A stretch of 64,000 bases of DNA from Geodermatophilus telluris (GCF_900102745.1 NZ_FMZF01000002.1:868001-932000), one strand, 5' to 3'. Counted from the stretch's first letter, positions 35,044 through 43,312 are shown. Notes: generated by a model from the sequence alone, not told the origin. A program made the numbers and translations.

Positions 35044-36180
35044 ATGGCCGACCGCCGCCTCGCCCCCCTCTCCGCCCTCGCCCTCGGGCGCCGTCCCCGG
35101 CCGGCCCCGCCCCGCCGGGTCGTCGTCCCCGCGCCGCCGCCCGAGCCGGAGCGCCAGTCGCGGCTGGTGGACAACGCCGTCTACGCCGGCGGCCGCCGCG
35201 TGGCCACCCCCGGGTCGGCCGCCGAGAGCCACGACTGGCTGACCGAGGGCTTCGACGACCGGATGGTGTGGCTGGGCCTCTACCGGCCCGAGCCGGCCGA
35301 GCTGGGTGAGCTCGCCGAGCAGTACGGCCTGCCCGACCTCGCCGTCGAGGACGCCATCCAGGCCCACCAGCGGCCGAAGTTCGAGCGCTACGGCGACACG
35401 CTGTTCGTCGTCCTCAAGGCCGCGCGCTACCTCGACGCCGTCGAGCAGGTCGAGTTCGGCGAGCTGCACCTGTTCCTGGGCCGGCAGTTCGCGATCACCG
35501 TGCGGCACAGCGAGTCGCCCGACCTGGCCCGCGTGCGGCGCCGGCTGGAGAGCGAGCCGGCGCTGTTGGCCAAGGGCAGCGAGGCGGTCCTCTACGCGAT
35601 CCTCGACGCCGTCGTCGACGGGTACACGCCGGTGGTGCTGGGGCTGGCCAACGACATCGAGCAGATCGAGACCGAGGTCTTCCGCGGCGACCCGGGCGTC
35701 TCGCGGCGCATCTACGAGCTGTCGCAGGAGGTGCTGGAGTTCCAGCGGGCCGCGCGGCCGCTGACCGGCATCCTCGCCGCGATCACCGCCGGGTTCGACA
35801 AGTACGGCGTCGACGAGGACCTGCGCAGCTACCTGCGCGACGTCGCCGACCACGTCGTGCAGGTCAACGAGCGGGTGGAGGGCTTCCGCCAGCAGCTGCG
35901 CGACATCCTCACCGTCAACGCGACGCTGGTGGCGCAGCGGCAGAACGAGGAGATCCGCGAGCTCACCGAGGCCTCGATCGCGCAGGGCGAGGAGGTCAAG
36001 AAGATCTCCGCCTGGGCGGCCATCCTGTTCGCGCCGACGCTGGTGGGCACGGTCTACGGGATGAACTTCGCGGACATGCCCGAGCTGTCGTGGCACCTCG
36101 GCTACCCGTTCGCGCTGGTGCTGATGCTGGGCGTGAGCCTGACGCTGTACGCCGTCTTCAAGCGCCGCGACTGGATCTAG
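35044..36180 (+). CDS. corA: CorA family Mg2+/Co2+ transporter
   Basis: The 378-residue protein has the long cytoplasmic CorA domain (about 40-310) with a helical stalk, then two C-terminal membrane helices. The selectivity motif GMN is at 339-341 in VYGMNFADMPE, and the protein ends with the basic RRDWI tail. CGGGAG lies before the ATG. Length and topology fit pentameric CorA channels of the inner membrane. Upstream leader ORF and switchable hairpins suggest Mg2+-dependent expression. Confidence 0.93.
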   Translation: MADRRLAPLSALALGRRPRPAPPRRVVVPAPPPEPERQSRLVDNAVYAGGRRVATPGSAAESHDWLTEGFDDRMVWLGLYRPEPAELGELAEQYGLPDLAVEDAIQAHQRPKFERYGDTLFVVLKAARYLDAVEQVEFGELHLFLGRQFAITVRHSESPDLARVRRRLESEPALLAKGSEAVLYAILDAVVDGYTPVVLGLANDIEQIETEVFRGDPGVSRRIYELSQEVLEFQRAARPLTGILAAITAGFDKYGVDEDLRSYLRDVADHVVQVNERVEGFRQQLRDILTVNATLVAQRQNEEIRELTEASIAQGEEVKKISAWAAILFAPTLVGTVYGMNFADMPELSWHLGYPFALVLMLGVSLTLYAVFKRRDWI

Positions 36181-36193
36181 GGCGGCCGCCCGC

Positions 36194-36258
36194 GATCATC
36201 GGCGAGTGGCTGCCCCCACCGGCGTGTCGAGCCGCCACCTGCCGGTGATCACGGGTGC
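36194..36258. repeat. 65-bp palindromic repeat, copy A
   Basis: This copy matches the one at 54627-54691 in about 55 of 65 positions. The two ends are imperfect inverted repeats (GATCATCGGCGAGTGGC against GCCACCTGCCGGTGATCAC) around a 20-base loop. It stands 13 bases after the corA stop, where it can also act as a terminator. It looks like a REP-type dispersed element. Confidence 0.65.
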
Positions 36259-36295
36259 CGGGAGCGGCGGGGAACACCGCGGTGGCCTGCCCGGT

Positions 36296-36301
36296 TAGGA
36301 T
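36296..36301 (+). promoter_or_regulatory. -10 box of ssrA
   Basis: TAGGAT lies 17 bases before the mature tmRNA 5' end, a fitting distance for a short precursor. The inverted repeat TGCACAACTGCA at 36305-36316 lies between. Confidence 0.5.
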
Positions 36302-36318
36302 GGGTGCACAACTGCACA

Positions 36319-36693
36319 GGGGGTGAATGGTCTCGACTGCGGTCGGGTGACCAGGGGAAGCGAGCCGAGGAAGCCGACGATGAGCTCGTTAACCACGCGT
36401 CGGAAAACACACAAGCGCCGACAAGAGTCAGCGCGCGTACGCCCTCGCTGCCTGATCAGCGAGTGTGACGCTGTCAGCCCGGGTTCGGTCATCGGCCCGG
36501 TGTCTGGCATCAGCTAGATGACTCACCGTGCGTGCCGGTCGCGGGCGCGCACGGGACACCTCACAGCGACTGGGCCTGTCATCTCGACGTGTTCGTGCGA
36601 TCGGGAGGGCCGAGCAGAGGCACAGCGGACTGCGCTCGGAGAAGCCCTGGTGATGCGTCGCAGGACGCGGGTTCGATTCCCGCCACCTCCACC
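36319..36693 (+). ncRNA. ssrA: Transfer-messenger RNA
   Basis: The 5' end GGGGGTGAATGGTCTCGACT is the tmRNA signature, and GGGGGTG pairs with CACCTCC (36684-36690) as acceptor stem with one G-U. The 3' part has a tRNA-like T arm, GCGGGTTCGATTCCCGC. The tag reading frame 36417-36455 encodes ADKSQRAYALAA then UGA, very close to the mycobacterial tag ADSHQRDYALAA. CCA is not encoded in full. It works with SmpB (27795-28271) to rescue stalled ribosomes. Confidence 0.95.
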
Positions 36694-36703
36694 CCTGTCC
36701 CAC

Positions 36704-36737
36704 ACGGAGGGCCCGGTCAGCCGACCGGGCCCTCCGT
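36704..36737. terminator. Bidirectional terminator of ssrA and the methyltransferase gene
   Basis: ACGGAGGGCCCGGTC (36704-36718) and 36723-36737 form a perfect 15-bp stem with a 4-base loop. The last codons and the stop of the convergent gene lie within it. Confidence 0.85.
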
Positions 36738-37259
36738 GCGTCCGGGCCCGGTGGCGGCCGGGCGCCACGGGCGCAGCCGCGGGACCCATCCCCGCACGTG
36801 GCGCCGGTAGTCCCGGTACTCGTCGCCGTACTCCGCCTCCAGCGTGGGCTCCTCGTAGCCCAGCACGAACAGCACCACGGCGACCAGGACGACGCCGGCG
36901 TACACGAGCGTCCCCCAGCTCCCGCACAGCAGCGCCTGCCCGAGGACGATCGCCAGCACCGCGAGGTACATCGGGTTGCGCACGTGGCGGTAGGGCCCGA
37001 CGACGACGAGGTGGGCGGTCGGCGCCGGCGGCGCGGGCGTCCCGTCGGCCCGGGCGAACCGGACGAACGCGTCGAGCAGCACGACCGCCCCGGCGGCGAT
37101 CCCGGCGCCCGCCACCACGGCGACCGGCGACGCCCAGCCGCCGCTCCAGGGGATCCGCCACCCCGAGATCAGCCCCGGGACGAGTCCGGCGACGACGCCG
37201 GGCGCGAGCAGGAGGAACACCGTCGTGCCGACCCAGGAGCGCACGCGCACGCGGTCCAC
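36717..37259 (-). CDS. Isoprenylcysteine carboxyl methyltransferase-like membrane protein
   Basis: The 180-residue protein has four or five membrane segments and the conserved block GPYRHVRNPMYLAVLAIVLGQALL (R-H-P-x-Y type) plus EEPTLEAEYGDEYRDYRRHVRGWVPRL near the C-terminus, the SAM-binding features of the ICMT/PEMT family. Bacterial members methylate small or lipid substrates; the target is unknown. GTG start at 37259. Confidence 0.85.
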   Translation of the reverse strand: MDRVRVRSWVGTTVFLLLAPGVVAGLVPGLISGWRIPWSGGWASPVAVVAGAGIAAGAVVLLDAFVRFARADGTPAPPAPTAHLVVVGPYRHVRNPMYLAVLAIVLGQALLCGSWGTLVYAGVVLVAVVLFVLGYEEPTLEAEYGDEYRDYRRHVRGWVPRLRPWRPAATGPGRTEGPVG

Positions 37260-37492
37260 CGGTCGAACCCTGCCAGGGTGTGCAGCGCGGTGGTCACCCA
37301 GCGCGCGGCCGGCAGGCGTCGGTCGCGGCCCGCCTCGGCGGCGTCGGCGCGCGAGGGCCCCGCGTCGCGCGGCGCGCCGTCGAACGACGCGAGCGCAGCG
37401 GCCGGGACCGCCATCCCCAGCGTCGATCGCCAGCGGGACAGCCTCCGGCCGTCGAGGTCCTGCTTCAGGCGGGCGAGGTCCTGCGTGACCAT
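37169..37492 (-). CDS. Possible small protein overlapping the methyltransferase gene
   Basis: An ATG at 37492 with GAGGAG in front opens a 107-codon frame (MVTQDLARLKQDLDGRRLSRW). The first 75 residues look protein-like and fill what would otherwise be a 230-base gap, but the last 30 codons overlap the methyltransferase start in another frame and read as low-quality Cys/Ser-rich sequence. It may be a real gene or chance; no family is recognised. Confidence 0.3.
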   Translation of the reverse strand: MVTQDLARLKQDLDGRRLSRWRSTLGMAVPAAALASFDGAPRDAGPSRADAAEAGRDRRLPAARWVTTALHTLAGFDRWTACACAPGSARRCSSCSRPASSPDSSRG

Positions 37493-37562
37493 CTCTCTGC
37501 TCCTCTCGTCCGGCCCGCCGGGCGGCGGGCGGGGGGACCGGTCCGCCGGCGGGCCGCCGGCG

Positions 37563-37784
37563 TCACCAGTTGGCGGGTGGGTCGCTCGCGGGGAACGAGT
37601 GCCGCCCCCACTGGTCGATGACGTCGTCGCGGGCGGCGGCGGTGTCCGTGCTGCGGGCACGGACGCGGACGTCCCCGCGGCGCACCCGGACGGTCGGCGC
37701 CGCCTCGGGAAGTGGGGTGCGAGGTGGGCCGAGGACGCCTCCGGCTGCGTCCGGCTGCACGGCGCGGATGAGGACGGTGGTCAT
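37563..37784 (-). CDS. Small protein with SFPASDPPANW motif
   Basis: The 73-residue protein starts at an ATG with GGGAGA in front and ends in DQWGRHSFPASDPPANW. The S-F-P-A-S-D-P-P-x-W tail is a widespread motif at the C-termini of short bacterial proteins of unknown role. The rest is basic and strand-like. No membrane helix is visible. Confidence 0.65.
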   Translation of the reverse strand: MTTVLIRAVQPDAAGGVLGPPRTPLPEAAPTVRVRRGDVRVRARSTDTAAARDDVIDQWGRHSFPASDPPANW

Positions 37785-38096
37785 ACCGGGTATCTCCCGA
37801 GGTGTCGTCGTCCACGATCCTGCCCTCCCACCGCGCGGGGATCGAGGGGCCCGGTCGGAGATCTCGGGGGACACCTGCTTGCCGATGAACGGCAGGATCG
37901 AGGTCGGGCGCAGGAGGTCCGGGCGGGTCGAGGTGGCCGGTCCCCGGCAGCGGCCTCGTCCGTGGGAGTCGGCGTGTGTGCACGGCACACACCCGGCCCA
38001 CCGGTGACTGTGCGGCGGACACCTGTCGCCCTCCGTCGAGCAGTCGCAGTCTGTGACCCGGAACACCGCCGGACGGTCGCGGACAAGGGAGTCCTC
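37785..38096. other. Divergent intergenic region
   Basis: This 312-base region separates two divergent genes. It holds no convincing gene. GTGTGTGC-ACG-GCACACAC (37974-37992) is an 8-bp inverted repeat about 105 bases before the esterase start and may be a regulator site. Confidence 0.4.
37974..37992. promoter_or_regulatory. Inverted repeat, possible operator
   Basis: GTGTGTGC and GCACACAC with a 3-base spacer. Its position between divergent genes is the only support for regulation. Confidence 0.35.
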
Positions 38097-39512
38097 GTGT
38101 CACAGCGCAGACGCACCACACTGACCACCCTCGGCATCGCCGCGGCGCTCGCGCTGCAGGCGGCCCCGGCCGCGGCCGCACCCGGGGGCCCGGGCGCGGG
38201 ACCGCGGCCCTGCACGGCGGACGACGCCGTCGAGGTCCCCGGCGCGGAGCACAGCGTCACCGCCTGCCTGCCCGACCTGACCACGGCCGGCCTGCAGACG
38301 GCCCCGCCCGGGCAGTACACCGACGTCACGGACTGGACGGGGCTGCACGTGCCCGGCACGCAGAACCCGACCGGCGTGCCGGGGCTGCAGGTCGACGGCT
38401 ACTTCCCCGACACGTCCACCTCCAACACCCTCCACGGCTGGGACCACGACAGCCAGTTCGTGCTGCGCATCCCCGACGACTGGAACGGCGGCCTCGTGGT
38501 GACCGGCGCGCCCGGCACCCGCAAGCAGTACGCCTCGGACTTCCTGGTCTCGGACTCCGTGCTGGCCCAGGGCTTCGCCTACGCCTCGACGGACAAGGGC
38601 AACAACGGCGTCGACTTCTACCGGGACGGCGTCGCGCCCGGTGACGCCGTCATGGAGTGGCACGACCGGGTGACCGAGCTCGCCGTCGCGGCGAAGGCCG
38701 CCCTGCGCCAGCACCTCGGCCGGGCGCCGGAGCGGACCTACGTGGCCGGCATCAGCAACGGCGGCTACCTGGTGCGGTGGCAGCTGGAGAACCGGGCGCA
38801 CCTCTACGACGGCGGCGTCGACTGGGAGGGCACCCTGTTCACCCCGGACGGGCCGAACCTGTTCACCTACCTGCCCACCGCGGTGCGCTACACCCTGGGT
38901 CAGGCCGGTGCCGAGGACATGTACGCCGCCGGGTTCGCGCGCGGCTCCGAGCCGCTGTGGGAGTACCACAGGCAGGTCTACTGGGGGCTGACGCAGAAGA
39001 CCTACCGGGCCGAGTTCGACCCGGCGTACGACCCGGCGTGCCCGGGACCGACGGCCGGCGCGACGCTGCCCGCCATCCTGGCGCCCTGCCCGAGCGACGC
39101 CGGCTACGACACCTGGTTCGCCGACCCGCGGTCGCAGGACGTCCACGACGCCCTGGCCCGGATCAGCCTCACCGGGAAGATCAAGAAGCCGCTGCTCACG
39201 CTGCACGGCACGCTGGACACCCTGCTCCCGATCGGCACCGACAGCGACGTCTACGCCGAGATGGTCGCCGACCAGCACCGCGACCGGCTGCACCGGTACT
39301 ACCGCATCGAGGGCGGCAACCACGTCGACAGCCTGGTGGCGCTCGACCCGCTGCACCTGCGGCCGATGCTGCCCTGCTTCCGCACCGCCTTCGACGCGCT
39401 GACGGCGTGGGTCGAGGAGGAGGCGCCGCCGCCGGCGAGCACGACGGTCCCGCGCCCGGCCGGGGTGGTCGCGACCGACCCGGCGCTGCTGGACACCTGC
39501 TCGCTGGGCTGA
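38097..39512 (+). CDS. Secreted alpha/beta hydrolase, 3-hydroxybutyrate-oligomer-hydrolase or tannase-like
   Basis: The 471-residue protein starts at a GTG with AAGGGA in front and has a clear signal peptide (about 1-28, ending AAPAAAAPGG). The nucleophile is in VAGISNGGYLVRW (G-x-S-x-G), the acid probably in LHGTLDTLLPIGTDSD and the histidine in EGGNHVDSL. The GYFPDTSTSNTLHGWDHDSQFVLRIPDDWNG region matches large exported hydrolases acting on polyhydroxybutyrate oligomers or plant esters. The exact substrate is open. Confidence 0.78.
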   Translation: MSQRRRTTLTTLGIAAALALQAAPAAAAPGGPGAGPRPCTADDAVEVPGAEHSVTACLPDLTTAGLQTAPPGQYTDVTDWTGLHVPGTQNPTGVPGLQVDGYFPDTSTSNTLHGWDHDSQFVLRIPDDWNGGLVVTGAPGTRKQYASDFLVSDSVLAQGFAYASTDKGNNGVDFYRDGVAPGDAVMEWHDRVTELAVAAKAALRQHLGRAPERTYVAGISNGGYLVRWQLENRAHLYDGGVDWEGTLFTPDGPNLFTYLPTAVRYTLGQAGAEDMYAAGFARGSEPLWEYHRQVYWGLTQKTYRAEFDPAYDPACPGPTAGATLPAILAPCPSDAGYDTWFADPRSQDVHDALARISLTGKIKKPLLTLHGTLDTLLPIGTDSDVYAEMVADQHRDRLHRYYRIEGGNHVDSLVALDPLHLRPMLPCFRTAFDALTAWVEEEAPPPASTTVPRPAGVVATDPALLDTCSLG

Positions 39513-39534
39513 GCAGCCGGTCACTCGAGGGGGT

Positions 39535-39561
39535 CCCGGGGCGGACGACGTCCGCCCCGGG
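39535..39561. terminator. Bidirectional terminator
   Basis: CCCGGGGCGGAC and its exact complement surround GAC, giving a 12-bp stem, extended by five G-C pairs after one mismatch. It lies between the hydrolase gene and the convergent EthD-type gene. Confidence 0.8.
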
Positions 39562-39576
39562 TCCCCCGGCCGACGA

Positions 39577-39894
39577 TCAGCCGACGATCACCACGTCCTC
39601 GGTGAACGCGGTGACCAGCGCCGGGTCGGCGAAGTTGTCCACGTCGGCGACGGCCGCGGCGAACTCCGCGGACTGCCCGGCGGCGGCGAAGGCGTCCTGG
39701 TCGTCGAAGGACAGGCTGGCCACGCCCAGGAAGGGCGGGTCGCCCTCGGGCGCGCCGACGGCGTGCTGCTGCACGTAGCGGCGGACGCCGGGCACCTTCG
39801 CCGCGATCGGGCCGTGCGTCTCCCGCCAGTAGCGCAGCGCCTCGGCGCGGTCGGTGCCGGGCTTCTCGTGGAGCACGAAGGTGACCGTGAACAT
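39577..39894 (-). CDS. EthD family protein
   Basis: The 105-residue protein (MFTVTFVLHEKPGTDRAEALRYWRETHGPIAAKVPGVRRYVQ, described by its order) shows the EthD ferredoxin-like dimer pattern: the first strand, the F/YW-x-x-x-H-G-P helix and the PG-x-R-x-Y-x-Q strand. Family members support ring-oxidising enzymes or act as small decarboxylases. GAGAGG precedes the ATG. It diverges from the MetX-like gene. Confidence 0.82.
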   Translation of the reverse strand: MFTVTFVLHEKPGTDRAEALRYWRETHGPIAAKVPGVRRYVQQHAVGAPEGDPPFLGVASLSFDDQDAFAAAGQSAEFAAAVADVDNFADPALVTAFTEDVVIVG

Positions 39895-40074
39895 CGTCGT
39901 CCTGCCTCTCCGGCGACCGCCGCGGCAGGACGCGGCGGCCGCGGTCGTCGGTGCTGGGAGGCCGACGCTAGACCCGCCGTCCACCGGGTGTCCGGGCTCG
40001 GACGACGGGCTGGTCCCGAGACGGCCACGTCCGGCAGAGTGACCCGCGTCACCCGCCTGAGCAGAGGAGCCGCC

Positions 40075-41142
40075 GTGATCGAGAACGCCTTCTACACGCC
40101 CGAGGTGCAGGGCGCCTACCAGCTGCACTCGCTGGGCGGCTTCGACCTCGAGGAGGGCGGGTGGATCCCCGACCTCCAGCTGGCCTACGCCACCTACGGC
40201 GAGCTGAACGCAGCCCGGGACAACGCGGTCCTCATCCCCACCTGGTTCAGCGGCACGCACGCCACCTGGGAGCAGGTCTACATCGGCCCCGGCCGCGCGC
40301 TGGACCCCACCCGCTGGTTCATCGTGGTGGTCAACCAGATCGGCAACGGGCTGTCGACCTCACCGCACAACACCGACGGCGACATCGCCATGTCCCGCTT
40401 CCCGCAGGTCCGCATCGGCGACGACGTCCGCGCGCAGCAGCAGCTGGCCGCGGAGCTGTTCGGCATCGAGCGGTGGGCGCTGGTGGTCGGCGGCTCGATG
40501 GGCGCGCAGCAGACCTACGAGTGGGCCGTCCGCTACCCCGACCAGGTGCTGCGCGCCGCCCCCATCGCCGGCACCGCGCAGAACACCCCGCACGACTTCC
40601 TCTTCACCCGCACGCTGATGGACGCGATCACCTCCGACCCCGGGTGGAACGGCGGCGAGTACCGCTCGCACACCGAGGTCGCCGGCGGGCTGCGCCGGCA
40701 CGCCGACATCTGGGCGGTGCTCGGGCTCTCGACGGAGTTCTGGAAGACGGAGTTCTGGCGTGGGGTGCAGCTGCCCGACGTCACCTGGTCGACGTTCGAG
40801 GAGTTCCAGGAGCGGTTCGTGCAGGCCACCTTCGCGGCCATGGACCCCAACGCGCTGCTGTCCATGGGCTGGAAGTGGCAGCGCGGCGACGTCGCCCGCA
40901 ACACCGGCGGGGACCTCGCCGCGGCGCTGGGCCGGATCACCGCGAAGACCTTCGTCATGCCGATCGACGAGGACATGTTCTTCCCGGTGCGCGACTGCGC
41001 CGCCGAGCAGGCGATGATCAAGGACAGCGAGCTGCGCGTGCTGCCCAGCATCGCGGGCCACTTCGGCCTGTTCGGCTTCGAGCAGACCTACCTGGCCGCG
41101 GTCGACCGCAACCTCGGGGAGCTGCTCGACACGGCGGTCTGA
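40075..41142 (+). CDS. MetX-like alpha/beta fold hydrolase/acyltransferase
   Basis: The 355-residue protein follows the homoserine O-acetyltransferase superfamily: DLQLAYATYGELNAARDNAVLIPTWFSGTHATWE, VVVNQIGNGLSTSPHN, the nucleophile elbow VVGGSMGAQQTYEWAVRYPD, PIDEDMFFP with the acid and AGHFGLFG with the histidine. Sequence around the elbow (GGSMGAQQ) is typical of the group that includes hydrolases of unknown substrate rather than strict MetX. GAGGAG before the GTG fixes the start. Confidence 0.8.
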   Translation: MIENAFYTPEVQGAYQLHSLGGFDLEEGGWIPDLQLAYATYGELNAARDNAVLIPTWFSGTHATWEQVYIGPGRALDPTRWFIVVVNQIGNGLSTSPHNTDGDIAMSRFPQVRIGDDVRAQQQLAAELFGIERWALVVGGSMGAQQTYEWAVRYPDQVLRAAPIAGTAQNTPHDFLFTRTLMDAITSDPGWNGGEYRSHTEVAGGLRRHADIWAVLGLSTEFWKTEFWRGVQLPDVTWSTFEEFQERFVQATFAAMDPNALLSMGWKWQRGDVARNTGGDLAAALGRITAKTFVMPIDEDMFFPVRDCAAEQAMIKDSELRVLPSIAGHFGLFGFEQTYLAAVDRNLGELLDTAV

Positions 41143-41147
41143 CCCGC

Positions 41148-41342
41148 TCAGCTCCCGTCACCGGGCGGGGCCGGGACGGCCCCGCCCGGCGCGTTCGGTG
41201 CCGCGCCCTGGGCCTGCACGTCGTCGGCCTCGGCGGTGCCCACCAGCTCGCTGACCCCGGCGGTGTCCTCGCCGTCGTGCCGGTCGCGGCCCTTGGTGTC
41301 GTCGCTGCGGGGGTGGTCGACGGCGCTCTGTCGCTCGGTCAC
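41148..41342 (-). CDS. Small acidic, disordered hypothetical protein
   Basis: The 64-residue product is rich in Asp, Gly, Pro and Ala and has no fold signature. GGGAGG before the GTG supports translation. The last codons coincide with a strong hairpin (41161-41189), so the frame may partly be a terminator by-product. Low certainty. Confidence 0.4.
   Translation of the reverse strand: MTERQSAVDHPRSDDTKGRDRHDGEDTAGVSELVGTAEADDVQAQGAAPNAPGGAVPAPPGDGS
41161..41189. terminator. Hairpin after the MetX-like gene
   Basis: CCGGGCGGGGCC (41161-41172) pairs with 41178-41189 over a 5-base loop, 19 bases past the MetX-like stop. It overlaps the end of the small minus-strand frame. Confidence 0.7.
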
Positions 41343-41455
41343 GGGTCCTCCCGGTGGGGGTCGGGGACGTCGCCGACGCTCCTACCCGCGGAATGGCCGG
41401 CCGTCCCCTCCAGTTGGCCCCCGGCGGAGACCCTGCCGCACCCGAGGAGCACCGC

Positions 41456-42313
41456 ATGACCACGTACGCCGTCACCGGAGCCACCGGAGGACTGGGCCGA
41501 CGCGCCGTCGAGGAGCTGCTCGACCGCGGCGTCCCCGCCGGTGACGTCGTCGCCGTCGTCCGCCGTCCCGACGCCGCCGCCGACCTCGCCGCCCGCGGCG
41601 TGCAGGTCCGCGAGGGCGACTACTCGCGGCCGGAGACGCTGCCCGGTGCGCTGGCCGGCGTCACCCGGCTGCTGCTGGTCTCGGGCAGCGAGCCCGGCGC
41701 GCGGGTGGCGCAGCACCGCGCGGTCGCCGAGGCCGCCGCCGCGGCCGGGGTGCAGCGGCTCGTCTACACCTCCATCGCGCACGCCGACACCTCGACCAAT
41801 CCGCTCGCCCCCGAGCACCGGGAGACCGAGGAAGTGCTGCGCGAGGTCGGCGTCCCGACGACGGTCCTGCGCAACAGCTGGTACGTCGAGAACTACACCC
41901 GCCAGCTCGACCAGTACCTCGCGAGCGGCGAGATCCTCGGCGCCGCGGGGGAGGGACGGGTGTCGGTCGCGCCGCGGGCCGACTACGCCGTCGCCGCCGC
42001 GACCGCCCTGCTCGCCGACCAGGAGGGCAGCGGCGTGCTCGAGCTCGGCGGCCCCGGGGTGACGCTGGCCGAGCTGGCCGCGGCCGTCACCGAGGCCACC
42101 GGCACCCCGGTGCGCTACCGCGACCTGCCGGCCGACGAGTACGCCGCCGCGCTGCAGGAGGCCGGGATGGACGCCGGCACCGCCGGGTTCGTCGCCGGGA
42201 TCGACGCCTCCATCGCCCGCGGCGAGCTCGACACCGGCGAGGAGACCCTCACCGCGCTGCTCGGCCGCCAGGTGACCCCGCTGGTCGAGGCGGTCCGCGC
42301 CGCCCGGGACTGA
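41456..42313 (+). CDS. NAD(P)-binding SDR/NmrA-type oxidoreductase (QorB-like)
   Basis: The 285-residue protein begins TYAVTGATGGLGRRAVEELL, the T-G-A-T-G-x-L-G cofactor motif of atypical SDRs, and has LLLVSGSEPGARVAQHRAVAEAAAAAG, VYTSIAHADTS and TVLRNSWYVENY, which match NmrA/QorB-like NADPH quinone reductases. The catalytic Y-x-x-x-K is not present, as usual in this subgroup. GAGGAG precedes the ATG. Confidence 0.87.
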   Translation: MTTYAVTGATGGLGRRAVEELLDRGVPAGDVVAVVRRPDAAADLAARGVQVREGDYSRPETLPGALAGVTRLLLVSGSEPGARVAQHRAVAEAAAAAGVQRLVYTSIAHADTSTNPLAPEHRETEEVLREVGVPTTVLRNSWYVENYTRQLDQYLASGEILGAAGEGRVSVAPRADYAVAAATALLADQEGSGVLELGGPGVTLAELAAAVTEATGTPVRYRDLPADEYAAALQEAGMDAGTAGFVAGIDASIARGELDTGEETLTALLGRQVTPLVEAVRAARD

Positions 42314-42326
42314 GGGCGCCCGCACC

Positions 42327-42881
42327 GTGGGCCCGGCCGAGGCCGCCATCGCCTCCGAGCGGCTGCTGCGGCCCGGCGTGCCCGACTCCGCCGCTCCCGG
42401 CTCGGCGAAGGTGCTGCTCGTCCGCTCCGCCGCACCGCCGCTGGCCTCCTCGACGCTGCACCTCGTCCCGTGCGGCACCGACGCCGACTGGGCGCGGTAC
42501 GCCGACGCGCGGGTGGCCGTGGAGGCGGGCCTCGGCCTGGACGAGCCGGCCGCCCGGGCGATGGTGGCCGGGCTCCGCGCACGTGCCGCACGGCTCCCTC
42601 TCCAGCTGTGGCTGGCCCCCGGGACGGACGGCGACCCGGTGGCGGCCGTGGCCGCGTTCCGGCTGCTCGCCGACCCGGCGACGGCTCGGCTGCAGGAGGT
42701 CGACGTGTTCCCCGGGCACCGGGGGGCCGGGCGCGGGGACGCCCTGCTCGAGGCGGTCCGCCGCCTGCTCGTCGCCGACGGCGTCACCCGGCTGGTGCTC
42801 GGCGCCGACGAGGACGACTGGCCGCTGTCCTGGTACCGCCGCCGCGGCTTCGTGCCGGTCGCCCGGGTGCCGCGGGCCTGA
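42327..42881 (+). CDS. GNAT-like acetyltransferase
   Basis: The 184-residue protein has a GNAT C-terminal half: LQEVDVFPGHRGAGRGDALLEAVRR as cofactor loop and LVLGADEDDWPLSWYRRRGFVPVAR as last motif. The N-terminal 45 residues are low in predicted structure, so a later start is possible. Substrate unknown. Confidence 0.75.
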   Translation: MGPAEAAIASERLLRPGVPDSAAPGSAKVLLVRSAAPPLASSTLHLVPCGTDADWARYADARVAVEAGLGLDEPAARAMVAGLRARAARLPLQLWLAPGTDGDPVAAVAAFRLLADPATARLQEVDVFPGHRGAGRGDALLEAVRRLLVADGVTRLVLGADEDDWPLSWYRRRGFVPVARVPRA

Positions 42882-42883
42882 CC

Positions 42884-43006
42884 TCACGTCGACGGCGGCG
42901 AGTGGTGCTCGTGGCCGATCAGCCAGCGCCCGAACTGCCCGCGACCCTGTGCCTCCCGGAACGGCCGCCACTGCTGCAGGTGGTCGGGGATGCCGGTGAC
43001 CGTCAT
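42884..43006 (-). CDS. Possible 40-residue conserved-looking peptide
   Basis: An ATG at 43006 opens a 40-codon frame (MTVTGIPDHLQQWRPF ... HEHHSPPST) with actinobacterial third-position GC bias and natural amino-acid use, in a gap with no other gene. No good ribosome site is seen. It may be a small protein or a remnant of a larger gene. Confidence 0.35.
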   Translation of the reverse strand: MTVTGIPDHLQQWRPFREAQGRGQFGRWLIGHEHHSPPST

Positions 43007-43135
43007 CGGCGGCGGGACCCCGCACCTCGTCGGTGTCCCTGCGGGGCGGACCGGTGCGACCGGCGGATCTCATCCCACGGGGTGAGGTCCGCGACCGGGC
43101 TCCAGTGCGGCGCCGTCGGTGCCGATCCCGGGAGC

Positions 43136-43312
43136 ATGAACCCCATCGCGTGCCGCGCCGTCGCGCAGGCCGGCCTGGTCGCCGCCACCGCCTCGGCCGA
43201 CGACGAGGCCCCCTGGCCGCTGCTGCTCGTGGCCGGCTGGCACACCACCGCCGCCGACCTGGTACTGGCCGACGTCCGGCTGGCCGACGACCTGGCCGCC
43301 CTGCCGGTCTGA
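43136..43312 (+). CDS. Small hypothetical protein
   Basis: The 58-residue frame (start MNPIACRAVAQAGLVAAT) has normal codon bias and ends 4 bases before the convergent K+ channel gene. GGGAG lies unusually near the ATG. No family is recognised. Confidence 0.4.
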   Translation: MNPIACRAVAQAGLVAATASADDEAPWPLLLVAGWHTTAADLVLADVRLADDLAALPV

